From positions 2,482,001 through 2,546,000 of the forward strand of contig NZ_CP090419.1 of NCBI RefSeq assembly GCF_032716425.1: a DNA stretch of 64,000 nt, in the 5' to 3' direction. This document shows positions 1-9,570 of the stretch, piece after piece; position 1 is the stretch's first letter; every line of letters starts with the position of its first letter. The stretch is from Pseudoalteromonas sp. N1230-9. Its GTDB lineage: Bacteria; Pseudomonadota; Gammaproteobacteria; Enterobacterales; Alteromonadaceae. The notes below the pieces were generated by a model. The model searched no databases. It saw nothing but the letters and a program-made list of their open reading frames with translations, and was not told the DNA's origin. Made by a program: the position numbers and the translations under genes.

Positions 1-333
1 CTTGGCTGCTTTAACAACTGCAACAGGATCTTGAGTTGATGCTTCAACCATTTTAGGCGCATCATCAAATTGCTCAGTTTGCTCTGCTGTAAGCTCAGCG
101 TCATTCGCTTGTGCATTTTCGACAGGTATTTCAGCAGGCTGCTCTGCAGAGGCAACTTTACTATCAATTTCATCTTGTAAGTCAATCGTTGTGAACTCAG
201 GGCGTTCAGGAATTGCTTTAAAACCTTCTGTATAGTGAACTTTCTCTCCATCCAAAATATTTGGAATAAAGACAATAGCCGCCACAACCACAATGGTGGT
301 CCCTACTAAGCGATTAATAAACCCTGCGTTCAC
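1..333 (-). CDS. dedD: DedD-like SPOR protein, N-terminal part (runs off left edge)
   Basis: This is an open frame from a GTG at 333 to the window edge (111 codons), preceded by an AGAGG ribosome-binding site. The N-terminus (VNAGFINRLVGTTIVVVAAI) is the short cytoplasmic tail plus single membrane anchor typical of DedD. It is followed by an acidic, Ala/Glu/Pro-rich periplasmic linker. DedD is an inner-membrane division protein that binds denuded septal peptidoglycan through a C-terminal SPOR domain; that domain would lie beyond the window and is not seen. The start sits 11 bases after the folC stop, matching the folC-dedD order of other gammaproteobacteria. The SPOR assignment therefore rests on the N-terminus and the context. 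Confidence 0.85.
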   Translation of the reverse strand, partial: MNAGFINRLVGTTIVVVAAIVFIPNILDGEKVHYTEGFKAIPERPEFTTIDLQDEIDSKVASAEQPAEIPVENAQANDAELTAEQTEQFDDAPKMVEASTQDPVAVVKAAK

Positions 334-344
334 CGAATTCCTCT

Positions 345-1610
345 CTATTTTTTAAAATAGCTGATTGCTGCAGCCACGGTTATAAATGAGCCAAACACAA
401 TTACTAAGGTGTTATTGTCTACATTTGGTAATAGTGTGTCTAGCGCAGTTTCAACACTGTCATATTGCGTACTAGGCGCTGTTGATGTCGTTTCAGCCAA
501 TGCCTTTGCAAGGTTTTCAACCTTATCGCCGCGAAAACAATCTAAACTGGCTAACGACCACTCATGAACAACATCCGCCACAGCTGACATTGCTGCCACT
601 TTATCTTTATCTGCAAGCATAGCGACTAATGCATGAATTTTAAACCCTTGATCTTTATACACGCTTAATTTACGCGCCAAATAACGGGCCGATTCAGGGT
701 TATGTGCCACATCGGTAAAAATAAGTGGCTGTTCACTTAGCTGCTGAAAACGTCCTTCAACTGTTAAATTAGCTAAACAATCACGTACTTGTTGCTCACT
801 AGGTAGTAAGTCAAGTTTAGCCAATAAGGTCAACGCAGTGGCTGCATTTTGACAAGGGATCGCAGGTTTTGCTAGGCGCAAGTCTTTACCTTTGTACTGC
901 CAATTAAAACCTTCACTGTCTTCAGTGAATTTAAAATCACGGCCAGATAACACCATATCAGCATCAATTTCATTACCGTAATCAGTTACTGTATGTGGAA
1001 TATCTAAATCACCAACAATTGCGGGTATGTGAGGTCGGAAGATACCTGCTTTATCGTAGCCAACAAGCTCGCGTGTATCACCTAGGTATTCTTTATGGTC
1101 TAGATCGATAGTTGTGATTACACACGCATGTGGTGTGACAATATTAGTCGCATCATAGCGGCCACCTAAACCCACTTCTAACAATACATAATCAACAGCG
1201 TGACGTTTAAAAATTGCCAGTGCACCTAACGTGCCGTACTCAAAATACGTCAGTGGCGTCTCACCACGGCCCTTTTCCAGCATATCGAAAGCATCAACAT
1301 GGAATTGGTCATCAAGCTCTTGGCCATTAATACGCACGCGTTCGTTGTAACGAATTAGGTGTGGAGAAGCATATGTACCCACACTAAAACCTTGTGCTAG
1401 TAATAGGCTTTCTAGGCAACGCGCTGTGGTGCCTTTACCATTGGTACCTGCGATTAATATTATTTTGCTCGGTGTACCGAGTAAGCCAATTTGGTTTGCA
1501 ACGCGAGCAACGCGCTCTAAGCCCATTTCAATATTGGCGGGGTGAACACTTTCTAAATAACAAAGCCAATCATCAAGGCTTGATGATTGGCTAGGAAGGA
1601 TTTCTGTCAT
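345..1610 (-). CDS. folC: Bifunctional dihydrofolate synthase / folylpolyglutamate synthase
   Basis: The protein has 421 residues, the usual size for FolC. It makes dihydrofolate from dihydropteroate and glutamate and adds further glutamates to reduced folates, using ATP in the cytoplasm. The Mur-ligase-type P-loop (GTNGKGTT) lies at residues 55-62, and the conserved LLEVGLGGRYDATN segment follows near residue 145. The C-terminal ligase domain includes the FTDVAHNPES motif near residue 300. The gene lies 25 bases after accD and just before dedD on the same strand, so the three probably share a transcript. No strong Shine-Dalgarno is visible before the ATG, which fits translational coupling to accD. 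Confidence 0.97.
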   Translation of the reverse strand: MTEILPSQSSSLDDWLCYLESVHPANIEMGLERVARVANQIGLLGTPSKIILIAGTNGKGTTARCLESLLLAQGFSVGTYASPHLIRYNERVRINGQELDDQFHVDAFDMLEKGRGETPLTYFEYGTLGALAIFKRHAVDYVLLEVGLGGRYDATNIVTPHACVITTIDLDHKEYLGDTRELVGYDKAGIFRPHIPAIVGDLDIPHTVTDYGNEIDADMVLSGRDFKFTEDSEGFNWQYKGKDLRLAKPAIPCQNAATALTLLAKLDLLPSEQQVRDCLANLTVEGRFQQLSEQPLIFTDVAHNPESARYLARKLSVYKDQGFKIHALVAMLADKDKVAAMSAVADVVHEWSLASLDCFRGDKVENLAKALAETTSTAPSTQYDSVETALDTLLPNVDNNTLVIVFGSFITVAAAISYFKK

Positions 1611-1635
1611 AGCGATTAATCAGTTAAGCTGAAAT

Positions 1636-2511
1636 TTACGCTACTCTATGCTCTTGTTCAGTAGAAGGCAAGTTCATAAATTTCGCTAAGATACGCGCAA
1701 GGGTGTCACGCATTTCACGACGGTCAACAATCATGTCGATTGCCCCGTGCTCTAGCAAGAATTCACTGCGTTGGAAACCTTCAGGTAGTGTTTCACGCAC
1801 TGTTTGCTCGATTACACGAGGGCCGGCAAAGCCAATAAGTGCTTTTGGTTCAGCAACGTTTATATCGCCAAGCATTGCCAGTGACGCAGATACACCACCC
1901 ATTGTTGGGTCGGTTAATACTGAGATAAACGGTAAGCCTTTTTCGCTCATTTTAGCCAGTGCAGCACTTGTTTTTGCCATTTGCATTAATGACATAAGCG
2001 CTTCTTGCATACGTGCACCGCCTGATGCTGAAAAACAAATAAGTGGCATGTTATGCTCTAAACATTGATCTACAGCTTCAACAAAACGAGCGCCGACCAC
2101 TGACGCCATAGAACCACCCATAAATGAGAACTCAAACGACACCGCAGCAACAGGAATACCTTTTAAGCGTCCTTTAATTGCAACAAGTGCATCTTTCTCG
2201 CCACTTACTTTTTGTGCTTGTGTAATGCGGTCAGAGTACTTCTTAGAATCTTTAAACTTTAAAACGTCCTTTGGTTCGTGTTCTGCACCAATTTCTTGAC
2301 GATCTGCATCATCTAAAAAGTTTTCGAGTCGCTTACGAGCACTCAAACGCATATGGTGATCACATTTTGGACATACATTAAGTGACTTTTCTAATTCTGC
2401 TTTATATAAAATTGAATCACAGTCTGTACACTTTGCCCAAACCCCTTCTGGGATTTCTTTTCGGCCTGACGATTTAGTCGTTTTAGGTAAGATTTTTTCT
2501 AACCAACTCAT
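1636..2511 (-). CDS. accD: Acetyl-CoA carboxylase carboxyltransferase subunit beta
   Basis: AccD pairs with AccA to form the carboxyltransferase that moves the carboxyl group from biotin to acetyl-CoA, the committed step of fatty acid synthesis. The N-terminal zinc ribbon is intact (Cys28, Cys31, Cys47, Cys50 counted from the chosen start). The crotonase-like core follows, with the [10 protein letters not shown] and GGVSAS motifs. I chose the ATG at 2511 ([10 protein letters not shown]), giving 291 residues, because it matches the family N-terminus and has an AAGAGAG ribosome-binding site. The same frame stays open 32 codons upstream to 2607, but that extension looks unlike AccD. The gene is upstream of folC. 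Confidence 0.96.
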   Translation of the reverse strand: MSWLEKILPKTTKSSGRKEIPEGVWAKCTDCDSILYKAELEKSLNVCPKCDHHMRLSARKRLENFLDDADRQEIGAEHEPKDVLKFKDSKKYSDRITQAQKVSGEKDALVAIKGRLKGIPVAAVSFEFSFMGGSMASVVGARFVEAVDQCLEHNMPLICFSASGGARMQEALMSLMQMAKTSAALAKMSEKGLPFISVLTDPTMGGVSASLAMLGDINVAEPKALIGFAGPRVIEQTVRETLPEGFQRSEFLLEHGAIDMIVDRREMRDTLARILAKFMNLPSTEQEHRVA

Positions 2512-2636
2512 TTGCAACTCTCTTAATACTGTTCTGTGTCGCAGTCTGTTTAATTGTGAATACTTATTTGTATTTCTGACAACCAATAAACAGACAGATT
2601 TTTTCAATTAAAACATGAATTACCCGCAGACGATAT

Positions 2637-2667
2637 AAAAAACTGGTCTTAGTAGTGTACTACCAAG
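2637..2667 (-). terminator. Probable terminator after truA
   Basis: Read on the minus strand, a hairpin of about eight base pairs (2648-2667, centred on GTAGTACACTAC) begins just after the truA stop. It is followed within five bases by a run of six T (2637-2642). It would separate truA from accD. The stem is short, so termination may be partial. Confidence 0.55.
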
Positions 2668-2669
2668 TG

Positions 2670-3464
2670 TTAACTGTCTGAATCAGGTAAAAACAAAGGC
2701 CCTAATGGTGTTTTAGGGATCTCAAACTGCTCAGGGTAATCCACATCCACTAAATAAAGACCCGCAGCTTTAGCTGTCGCACTGGCTTTGGCTCTCTCTT
2801 TTAAATCAAGTAACTCTTTTAACCAAACAGGTTCATGCTTATGTAAACCAATGTCCATCAAGCAACCAGTAATATTACGTACCATGTGATGTAAAAACGC
2901 ATTGGCTTTAATATCAATGATCACATAATCACCTTGGCGTTTTACCGACAAATGGTGAATAGTACGATTTGCTGTATTTGCTTGGCAATGGAGTGCTCTG
3001 AACGACGTAAAGTCGTGCTCACCTATTAAATACTGACAGGCTTGTTGCATTTTAGTTTCGTCTAATGGGTGATGAAAATGAGTAACGCCTTCACTCATAA
3101 TGGCACCGCGATAGGTATAATTGTAAATCACATAACGATAACGGCGTGCTGTCGCACTAAAACGTGCGTGAAAATCTTCAGAAACAGGCTTAGCAAAACG
3201 AATAGAAATATCTTTTGGTAGTAAGGTATTCATCCCCATCGTGAACGCGACCATTTCGCGTTCAGCATGAGTATCAAAGTGCACGACTTGGCCTGTACCA
3301 TGAACACCTGCGTCTGTACGACCCGCACAAACAATCTCAACAGGATGATTACAAATACGCGACAACGCTGTTTCTACTTCTTGCTGTACGCTATTGACGT
3401 GTGATTGACGTTGCCAACCACTGTAACGGGCGCCGTTGTATTCTACTCCAAGTGCTACTCGCAT
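2670..3464 (-). CDS. truA: tRNA pseudouridine(38-40) synthase
   Basis: TruA converts uridines 38-40 in the anticodon arm of many tRNAs to pseudouridine. The 264-residue length is normal. The catalytic aspartate is Asp51 in the [15 protein letters not shown] motif. The conserved [12 protein letters not shown] and [10 protein letters not shown] segments are present. The ATG start opens the canonical [21 protein letters not shown]-terminus. A TAGAAT -10 box lies upstream at about 3501-3506, so the gene probably has its own promoter. It lies upstream of accD-folC-dedD, an order shared with Escherichia coli apart from the absence of dedA. Confidence 0.97.
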   Translation of the reverse strand: MRVALGVEYNGARYSGWQRQSHVNSVQQEVETALSRICNHPVEIVCAGRTDAGVHGTGQVVHFDTHAEREMVAFTMGMNTLLPKDISIRFAKPVSEDFHARFSATARRYRYVIYNYTYRGAIMSEGVTHFHHPLDETKMQQACQYLIGEHDFTSFRALHCQANTANRTIHHLSVKRQGDYVIIDIKANAFLHHMVRNITGCLMDIGLHKHEPVWLKELLDLKERAKASATAKAAGLYLVDVDYPEQFEIPKTPLGPLFLPDSDS

Positions 3465-3566
3465 AATGATCTATTTACCTAGTGTGCTAAATGACGGGGC
3501 ATTCTATGCGATCTGCCCGTGCAATAAAAGCCACGAGCGCAGATCACATATTATAAATACTACAGA

Positions 3567-3899
3567 CTAATCCTCTTCGATGTTGTCTTGGCCCTTGGTG
3601 CCCTCTTTTGCGCGCAATTTATGGTGAATAGCCGATTTAATCAGCATGTAACCACTGATAGGTGCTGTAATGAGCAAAAAGATAGAAATAAGAATTTCTT
3701 TTACACTTACACCATCGTGTGTGAAAGTAAAATAAACCATCGCCGCTATTAACAGTGAGGCCATCCCCAGTGTCGTCGCTTTGGTAGGCCCATGCAGGCG
3801 CATAAAAAAATCAGGCATCTTAACCAAACCGATCGAGCCTATCAGAATAAAGCAACCACCAATTAACAATAAGATTGAAACAACCCATTCACTCATCAT
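3567..3899 (-). CDS. mnhG: Mrp/Mnh Na+/H+ antiporter subunit G
   Basis: This is the last gene of a six-gene Mrp-type antiporter operon. The 110-residue protein has three predicted membrane helices (about residues 5-25, 40-60 and 65-88). It carries the PhaG/MnhG signature VKMPDFFMRLHGPTKATTLG. The charged tail ends in acidic residues. Subunit G is an accessory part of the hetero-oligomeric complex that extrudes Na+ in exchange for protons. It starts 8 bases after the end of mnhF. Confidence 0.93.
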   Translation of the reverse strand: MMSEWVVSILLLIGGCFILIGSIGLVKMPDFFMRLHGPTKATTLGMASLLIAAMVYFTFTHDGVSVKEILISIFLLITAPISGYMLIKSAIHHKLRAKEGTKGQDNIEED

Positions 3900-3907
3900 T
3901 TGTTACC

Positions 3908-4177
3908 TTATTCAATAATATCGCCGCGTAGCAAGTATTTACATACAGCTACCGTACTCACAAAGCCAAGCATCGCAATTAATAAAGCCGCTTCAAAATA
4001 CAAGTCTGTGTCCATGCTCATACCGTAAAGAATGATCAATGCAATGGTATTTATAAACATGGTATCAAGCGCTAAAATGCGATCTGGAACTGAAGGCCCA
4101 ATAATAAGGCGCCATAAGTTCAATAAAAGTGAAATGGCAATCATCCCATACACAATGAGGAATACCGTATCTAGCAT
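3908..4177 (-). CDS. mnhF: Mrp/Mnh Na+/H+ antiporter subunit F
   Basis: This small 89-residue protein has three membrane helices and the MnhF/PhaF hallmark GPSVPDRILALDTMFINT. It is an inner-membrane subunit of the Mrp complex. Its start overlaps the end of mnhE by seven bases (4171-4177), indicating translational coupling. Confidence 0.93.
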   Translation of the reverse strand: MLDTVFLIVYGMIAISLLLNLWRLIIGPSVPDRILALDTMFINTIALIILYGMSMDTDLYFEAALLIAMLGFVSTVAVCKYLLRGDIIE

Positions 4178-4707
4178 CGGAAAATCTCCTTAAGCGGGGC
4201 TTCGTAACGCTGTTTAATCGTCTTAATAAGTTCAGCTTCATCAGCTAAATCCAGCACATGAATTAGCAAATAACGTTGGTCTATTTCTTCACCTTCTGCA
4301 AGCGACTCAGGAATTGGATACACCTCAGCACTGACCGTGCCAGGCGTTAATGATACTGTACTTGCTAATATCGTAATTGGCATATCATGACTTAAATCAA
4401 GTGGCACTTTAACAAAGCCTGGGCGTAGCTTTTTAGTTGGCCCAAGGATCAGTAAGGCAACCTGCAAGTTAGCCGTTACAATATCGTACAAGACTAACAA
4501 TAAATGCCTAAATGCGAGGCCAGGTCGAACAATTAACGGCTGTGGATCACGAAATGGAAAGGTGATCCATGGAATTGTAATTGCAAAGAGTGCAGCAAGC
4601 AGTAGATGCCCAGGCGACACACTATTGTTGAGTAATAACCACACTACGAAGAGTAAAACACTGCGAAACGGAGTGGGTAGCCAACGAAAACGAGCTTCTA
4701 AACGCAT
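4171..4707 (-). CDS. mnhE: Mrp/Mnh Na+/H+ antiporter subunit E
   Basis: This 178-residue protein has N-terminal membrane helices (about residues 15-50 and 68-90). They are followed by a cytoplasmic domain with the ILASTVSLTPGTVSAEV segment that identifies MnhE/PhaE. It is an inner-membrane accessory subunit of the antiporter. The gene abuts mnhD with no spacer (4707/4708) and overlaps mnhF. Confidence 0.93.
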   Translation of the reverse strand: MRLEARFRWLPTPFRSVLLFVVWLLLNNSVSPGHLLLAALFAITIPWITFPFRDPQPLIVRPGLAFRHLLLVLYDIVTANLQVALLILGPTKKLRPGFVKVPLDLSHDMPITILASTVSLTPGTVSAEVYPIPESLAEGEEIDQRYLLIHVLDLADEAELIKTIKQRYEAPLKEIFRC

Positions 4708-6225
4708 TTAGCGACCTCCCTGTAGTACATTATTAATACTGCTGTTGATATCGAACAATTGCTCAGATGTCGCAAGCATAAAATCTGAAATTGGACCGGC
4801 AAAAATGACCATCAAAGGAGAGCAAACTAACAATAGTAACATCGCCGTGACTTTTAATGGGTGTGCCTTTATACCTTCGACAGCTTCACTTTCTTTGAAC
4901 TTTCGGTCCCAAAAAAGGCTTGTGCCAGCACGAGAAATAGCAACCAATAAGGCTAAACTTGAAAGTAAGTAAATTGGCCAAAACACCATGCCCTTCTCAC
5001 TATCTAAGGTACTTTTTAGAATCCAAATTTTACCTACAAAACCAGATAGTGGCGGCATACCTACCACCGTCAATGCAGCAATTACAAAACTAATTCCTAA
5101 TAAAAAAGGTTGTGCAACAGCACGCCCTGCAACAAGACGATCGGCCACTTTTCCACGCTGATGCGCAATCAAATCAGCAAGTAAAAAGAGCACGGCACAA
5201 ACAATCGTTGAATGAACTAAGTAGTAAAGTAACGCCGCAGTCGCTGCTACATTCTGAATAGCGACTAAGGCAACCAATGTACCCACTGATACGATCACTA
5301 AGTTTGCAATTAGCTTTCTAAAATCTTGGCTTGCAAGAACGCCTATCGACCCCAGAATGATGGTCGCCAATGCAAGTCCCCATAACCAAGGTTGTGCCAT
5401 GTGTGCAAGCTCCCCCGCGTTATCACCAAAGATAACGGTGTACACACGAAGCATGGCATACACACCCACCTTAGTCATGATCGCAAATAAAGCTGCAACA
5501 ACTGGGGTGGCACTTGCGTAGGTATTAGGTAACCACAAATGTAGCGGTAACAGCGCACCTTTAAGGGCGAAAACGACTATTAGTAGTAAACCACCGATTT
5601 TAGCTAAATAAACATCGTCACCTGTTAACTGAGGTACTTTCTGGGCTAAATCAGCAATATTTAAAGTACCCACTACGCCATATAAAACACCAAGTGCAAT
5701 AAGAAATACACTCGAGCCAATCAGATTTAGAATCACATACTGTAGAGCTGCACGGGTGCTGTGCTTGTCTCCGCCATGCATCAATAATGAATAAGATGCG
5801 ATTAGCAATACTTCGAAAAATACGAATAGGTTAAATACATCTCCAGTTAAAAATGCACCGTTTACGCCTAAAATTAAGAAGTGAACAAGAGGGTGAAAGA
5901 AGCTTCCTTTTTTATCATCACCTGCGCAGCTATATAGCACAACAACCGCACCTAGTAAGCTTGTTAACACTACTAGTAAAGTCGCTAGCCTATCAGCAAC
6001 CAATACAATACCAAAAGGAGCCGACCAGTCGCCGATGGCGTATACCATAGGTGCCGTACTATTTACATGAAGTAGTAAAAATGCACTAACAGCAAGGGTT
6101 ATAATTGACATTAATACCGACATCACACGGCGAATATGAAGATTCTTACCGCATGGAGGCATAAGTAAAATAATGCCTGTCAGCATGGGAATTAAAATAG
6201 GTAAAGAAGCTAAATGCTGAATCAT
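4708..6225 (-). CDS. mnhD: Mrp/Mnh Na+/H+ antiporter subunit D (NuoN/NuoL-like)
   Basis: This 505-residue protein has about 14 membrane helices and the proton-conducting antiporter core shared with respiratory complex I subunits. The complex-I-like segments FEVLLIASYSLLMHGGD, ALKGALLPLHLWLPNTYASA and GMPPLSGFVGK are clear. The conserved Glu of the first segment and the Lys of the second are the expected ion-path residues in this family. The start overlaps the mnhC stop by four bases (6222-6225, ATGA), the usual sign of coupling. MnhD and MnhA are thought to be the two proton/Na+ translocating subunits. Confidence 0.95.
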   Translation of the reverse strand: MIQHLASLPILIPMLTGIILLMPPCGKNLHIRRVMSVLMSIITLAVSAFLLLHVNSTAPMVYAIGDWSAPFGIVLVADRLATLLVVLTSLLGAVVVLYSCAGDDKKGSFFHPLVHFLILGVNGAFLTGDVFNLFVFFEVLLIASYSLLMHGGDKHSTRAALQYVILNLIGSSVFLIALGVLYGVVGTLNIADLAQKVPQLTGDDVYLAKIGGLLLIVVFALKGALLPLHLWLPNTYASATPVVAALFAIMTKVGVYAMLRVYTVIFGDNAGELAHMAQPWLWGLALATIILGSIGVLASQDFRKLIANLVIVSVGTLVALVAIQNVAATAALLYYLVHSTIVCAVLFLLADLIAHQRGKVADRLVAGRAVAQPFLLGISFVIAALTVVGMPPLSGFVGKIWILKSTLDSEKGMVFWPIYLLSSLALLVAISRAGTSLFWDRKFKESEAVEGIKAHPLKVTAMLLLLVCSPLMVIFAGPISDFMLATSEQLFDINSSINNVLQGGR

Positions 6226-6566
6226 TTTCGCTCCTTTGAAGACTTAACTAGATGTCCATCAACATGATCATTACCCAAATCGGCACGACCACGAATTGAC
6301 AAAATAACGACAAAAGCGGTCATTGCAAAACCGATTACAATAGCCGTTAACACTAAAGCTTGAGGGAGTGGATCTGCATACTCACTGGCACTGCCCAAAA
6401 CCGCCGCTTTATTAATTGTTAATCGTCCTGATGAAAACAAGAATAGGTTTACCGCATAAGACAGCATGGTTAAACCTAACACGACCGGAAAGGTTCGCGC
6501 TCTTAAAATTAAATAAATGCCGCATGCAACCAGCACGCCCACGCATGATGCGTACAATACTTCCAT
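6222..6566 (-). CDS. mnhC: Mrp/Mnh Na+/H+ antiporter subunit C (NuoK-like)
   Basis: This is a 114-residue membrane protein with three helices that is homologous to NuoK. The signature DPLPQALVLTAIVIGFAMTA is complete. The start codon overlaps the stop of mnhAB by one base, and the end overlaps mnhD by four. The C-terminal tail is short and basic. Confidence 0.94.
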   Translation of the reverse strand: MEVLYASCVGVLVACGIYLILRARTFPVVLGLTMLSYAVNLFLFSSGRLTINKAAVLGSASEYADPLPQALVLTAIVIGFAMTAFVVILSIRGRADLGNDHVDGHLVKSSKERK

Positions 6567-9358
6567 TAAATATTTACCTCTTGCTTGGGTGTATTAGCCG
6601 TTAGTTTTCCTAAACTAGCTAAAATCATCAGCGTTGCACCTACAACAGTTAAATACACACCTAAATCAAATACGATAGCACTGGCAAGCTCTGTTTTGCC
6701 AACTAACGGTATATCAAAATAATCAAACCACGTTGTTAAGAATGGACGACCAAATGCCCAGCTTCCAACACCTGTGAATAAAGCGATAGCGATGCCCGAT
6801 GCGATAATCTTACGGTAATTCACATCAAACCGCTCTGCTATCCAGTTAGAGCCATTCGCCATGTACTGTAGTATAAATGCAATGGCTGTGACTAAGCCTG
6901 CGATAAATCCACCGCCTGGTAAATTGTGGCCTCGTAAAAAGATATATGCAGAAACTAACAGTGCCAAAGGTAATAAGCTTTGTGAAATACTTGCAAGAAG
7001 AATTGGATAACGCTCTCTCGCCCACGGACGCCCTTCACTATCACTTGCAGGCATAAATAAAGGTAAATTGATAAGCAATTTATAAATACCTAACGCGGCT
7101 ATACCTAAAACGGTGATTTCACCTAAGGTGTCAAAACCCCTAAAGTCGACTAGAATAACGTTCACCACGTTTGTACCACCACCGCCAGTTTTAGCATTGG
7201 CAACAAAGAAGTCAGAAATTGACTCAAGTGGTCTTGTTAATAGCGCATAACAAATACTCGCAACTACCACACCTATAGCCGACGAAATCCCCAGATCACG
7301 TAAAATACGTAATGAGCTTGACTCTTTTGGAGTACGCTGTGGTAAGAAGAATAGTGCTAGCATCAGTAGCATTACAGTGACAACTTCAACCGTTAACTGA
7401 GTCAGCGCTAAATCTGGCGCAGAGAATCGGGTGAAAGCAACAGACACCATCAGGCCTACGATTGAAATCATGATTAAAGATATCATCCGTGAACGATGCC
7501 AAAATACGGTTGCTAATGCACCAATAATCAACAAGCCTGCGCCAATGGCATTATGAAAATCAATGGGCGTTAGCTCACTAGCACCAGCAAGTTGACGCAT
7601 TTCAAACAAAGGCCATCCAGCGCACAGTAAAACAACCGTAATCATGACAAAAGCGTAGCGTTGCAACGAGCCATTTTCGATATGGTTTATCTTCTCTTGT
7701 GACCACTTGATCACACGATATAACCCCCCCTCAAAACCTTTTTTCGCACTAATTGTTGGCAGTGATGCTTGGAACTGGAACAAATACTTACGCTGTACAT
7801 AAATCAGTATCCCGCAGCACGTTGCAATAAAGCTCATTAACAGAGGTAAGTTAAATCCATGCCAAACAGATAATTTATAATCTGGTGCAGCATCACCCAG
7901 TACAGCGTAGGATGCTGAGGCCAAAATATCACTGACGGCAAAGTGAGGGAACATACCGACCAATAAACACAATACCACTAAAATTTCGATTGGTACGCGC
8001 ATGTAGCGCGGCGGTTCGTGGGGCTCTTTTGGTAAATCAATCGGATCACCATTGAAGAAAACATCATGTATAAAACGTGCTGAGTATGCTACAGACAAGG
8101 CACCCGCTAAAGTCGCTAATACAGGAATAAGCCAAGACATAGAGCCTAGTACTTGCTGGTGTAAGGTTTCAGCAAAAAACATTTCTTTTGATAAGAAACC
8201 ATTTAATAGAGGCACCCCTGCCATAGAAGCTGCGGCCACCATAGCAAGTGTTGCTGTATATGGCATAAAACGCCACATCCCATTTAACTTACGCATATCA
8301 CGGGTGCCAGTTTCATGGTCAATAATCCCCGTAGCCATAAACAATGACGCTTTAAATATCGCGTGGTTAATAATGTGGAAAATAGCTGCCACAGTTGCAA
8401 GTTCGGTATCTAAACCTAATAGCAAAGTAATTAGACCCAAGTGACTGATGGTAGAGTAAGCAAGCAGTCCTTTTAAGTCATGTTTAAATAACGCAATGTA
8501 AGCACCAACAAGCAAAGTCGATAAACCTGTCATCGCAACTAAAATAAACCACGTATCCGTACCTGATAGTGCAGGATAGAATCGCGCAAGCAAAAATATA
8601 CCGGCTTTAACCATGGTTGCTGAGTGTAAGTATGCACTAACGGGTGTCGGTGCAGCCATAGCATGAGGTAGCCAGAAATGAAAAGGAAACTGCGCAGACT
8701 TAGTAAATGCACCTAATAATATAAGTACCAGACCAACTTCATATAAGTCGTGTGATTGAATTAATGCCTTACTAGCAAGAATGACATCAAGGTTATAGCT
8801 ACCAACGATATCACCAATTAAAAGTAAACCCGCTAATAACGCAAGACCGCCCGCTCCCGTAATTGCTAACGCCATTCTTGCACCTTTACGCGCTTCTGAC
8901 TTATGCCACCAATAACTAATTAATAAAAACGAGCTAATACTTGTTAACTCCCAAAATAGCCATAGTTGAATGACATTGTTAGACATCACAATGCCAACCA
9001 TGGCTGTCATAAATAGCATAAGGTAACAATATAACTTGGGCAGTGAGTCGTTATTACTTAAGTAATAGCGTGCATAGAAAATGACTAAGGTACCAATACC
9101 CAAAATCATATAAAGGAATAATAAACTTAACCCGTCAAGTCGAAATGAGACTTGCATATTCAACAGTGGGATCCACTCTGCTGTATAGCGGATAGTTTCA
9201 CCAGAAAAAACGGCTGGTGTATAGGAAAATACGATTCCAAGAGCAATCAAAGGCGCTAACATGGTCAAAGCAGTACTTTGATTACGTGTTAGTTTTGAAG
9301 TGCAGGATGAAATAACACTGCCAATCAAGGATAACAGGGGTATCCAGAGCAAAGTCAT
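6566..9358 (-). CDS. mnhA: Mrp/Mnh Na+/H+ antiporter, fused subunits A and B
   Basis: This 930-residue protein combines MnhA and MnhB, which are separate in Bacillus-type operons but fused in the group-2 (Pha-type) operons of many proteobacteria. The order is an N-terminal antiporter module (about 60-400, with [17 protein letters not shown] and [20 protein letters not shown]), further NuoL-like helices, the MnhA C-terminal module near 610-690 ([20 protein letters not shown]) and the MnhB domain at about 790-925 ([20 protein letters not shown]). It is the first gene of the operon. No strong Shine-Dalgarno precedes the ATG. The complex should give Na+ and alkaline tolerance, useful in a marine cell. 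Confidence 0.95.
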   Translation of the reverse strand: MTLLWIPLLSLIGSVISSCTSKLTRNQSTALTMLAPLIALGIVFSYTPAVFSGETIRYTAEWIPLLNMQVSFRLDGLSLLFLYMILGIGTLVIFYARYYLSNNDSLPKLYCYLMLFMTAMVGIVMSNNVIQLWLFWELTSISSFLLISYWWHKSEARKGARMALAITGAGGLALLAGLLLIGDIVGSYNLDVILASKALIQSHDLYEVGLVLILLGAFTKSAQFPFHFWLPHAMAAPTPVSAYLHSATMVKAGIFLLARFYPALSGTDTWFILVAMTGLSTLLVGAYIALFKHDLKGLLAYSTISHLGLITLLLGLDTELATVAAIFHIINHAIFKASLFMATGIIDHETGTRDMRKLNGMWRFMPYTATLAMVAAASMAGVPLLNGFLSKEMFFAETLHQQVLGSMSWLIPVLATLAGALSVAYSARFIHDVFFNGDPIDLPKEPHEPPRYMRVPIEILVVLCLLVGMFPHFAVSDILASASYAVLGDAAPDYKLSVWHGFNLPLLMSFIATCCGILIYVQRKYLFQFQASLPTISAKKGFEGGLYRVIKWSQEKINHIENGSLQRYAFVMITVVLLCAGWPLFEMRQLAGASELTPIDFHNAIGAGLLIIGALATVFWHRSRMISLIMISIVGLMVSVAFTRFSAPDLALTQLTVEVVTVMLLMLALFFLPQRTPKESSSLRILRDLGISSAIGVVVASICYALLTRPLESISDFFVANAKTGGGGTNVVNVILVDFRGFDTLGEITVLGIAALGIYKLLINLPLFMPASDSEGRPWARERYPILLASISQSLLPLALLVSAYIFLRGHNLPGGGFIAGLVTAIAFILQYMANGSNWIAERFDVNYRKIIASGIAIALFTGVGSWAFGRPFLTTWFDYFDIPLVGKTELASAIVFDLGVYLTVVGATLMILASLGKLTANTPKQEVNI

Positions 9359-9434
9359 AATAAGGAGCCTTTTAGTGTCATAAGAATATCAATACCGCTG
9401 CTAGTTATAATTAGTTGCGTACTGTTCATTTGGA

Positions 9435-9538
9435 TGGTTAAAAGTTGGCTTCAAAAAAAGCTTACAATGCGTATAGTTATACTGATTGGGTGCTATTTTG
9501 TCTATAGGAGACACACCTATTCGGCCAACTTTTAACCA
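9435..9538. repeat. Two perfect 15-bp inverted repeats flanking the mnh promoter
   Basis: The 15-mer TGGTTAAAAGTTGGC (9435-9449) recurs exactly in inverted orientation at 9524-9538, with 74 bases between. The probable mnh promoter (9476-9504) lies inside. One arm falls downstream of the predicted transcription start and the other upstream of the -35 box. The pair could be two copies of an operator or the ends of a small mobile hairpin element. Only their identity and position are seen directly. Confidence 0.6.
9476..9504 (-). promoter_or_regulatory. Probable sigma-70 promoter of the mnh operon
   Basis: On the minus strand, TAGACA (9499-9504) and TATAAC (9476-9481) are separated by exactly 17 bases. 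Each differs from consensus at one position. The predicted start near 9469 leaves a leader of about 110 bases before mnhAB. Confidence 0.55.
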
Positions 9539-9570
9539 CTTTACGTATTAAAATAGCAATAAATAAGCGA

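Noticed and set aside
2512..2607. Longer accD reading frame starting at 2607
   Set aside because: The extra 32 residues are unlike AccD, while the start at 2511 has a ribosome-binding site and the family N-terminus.
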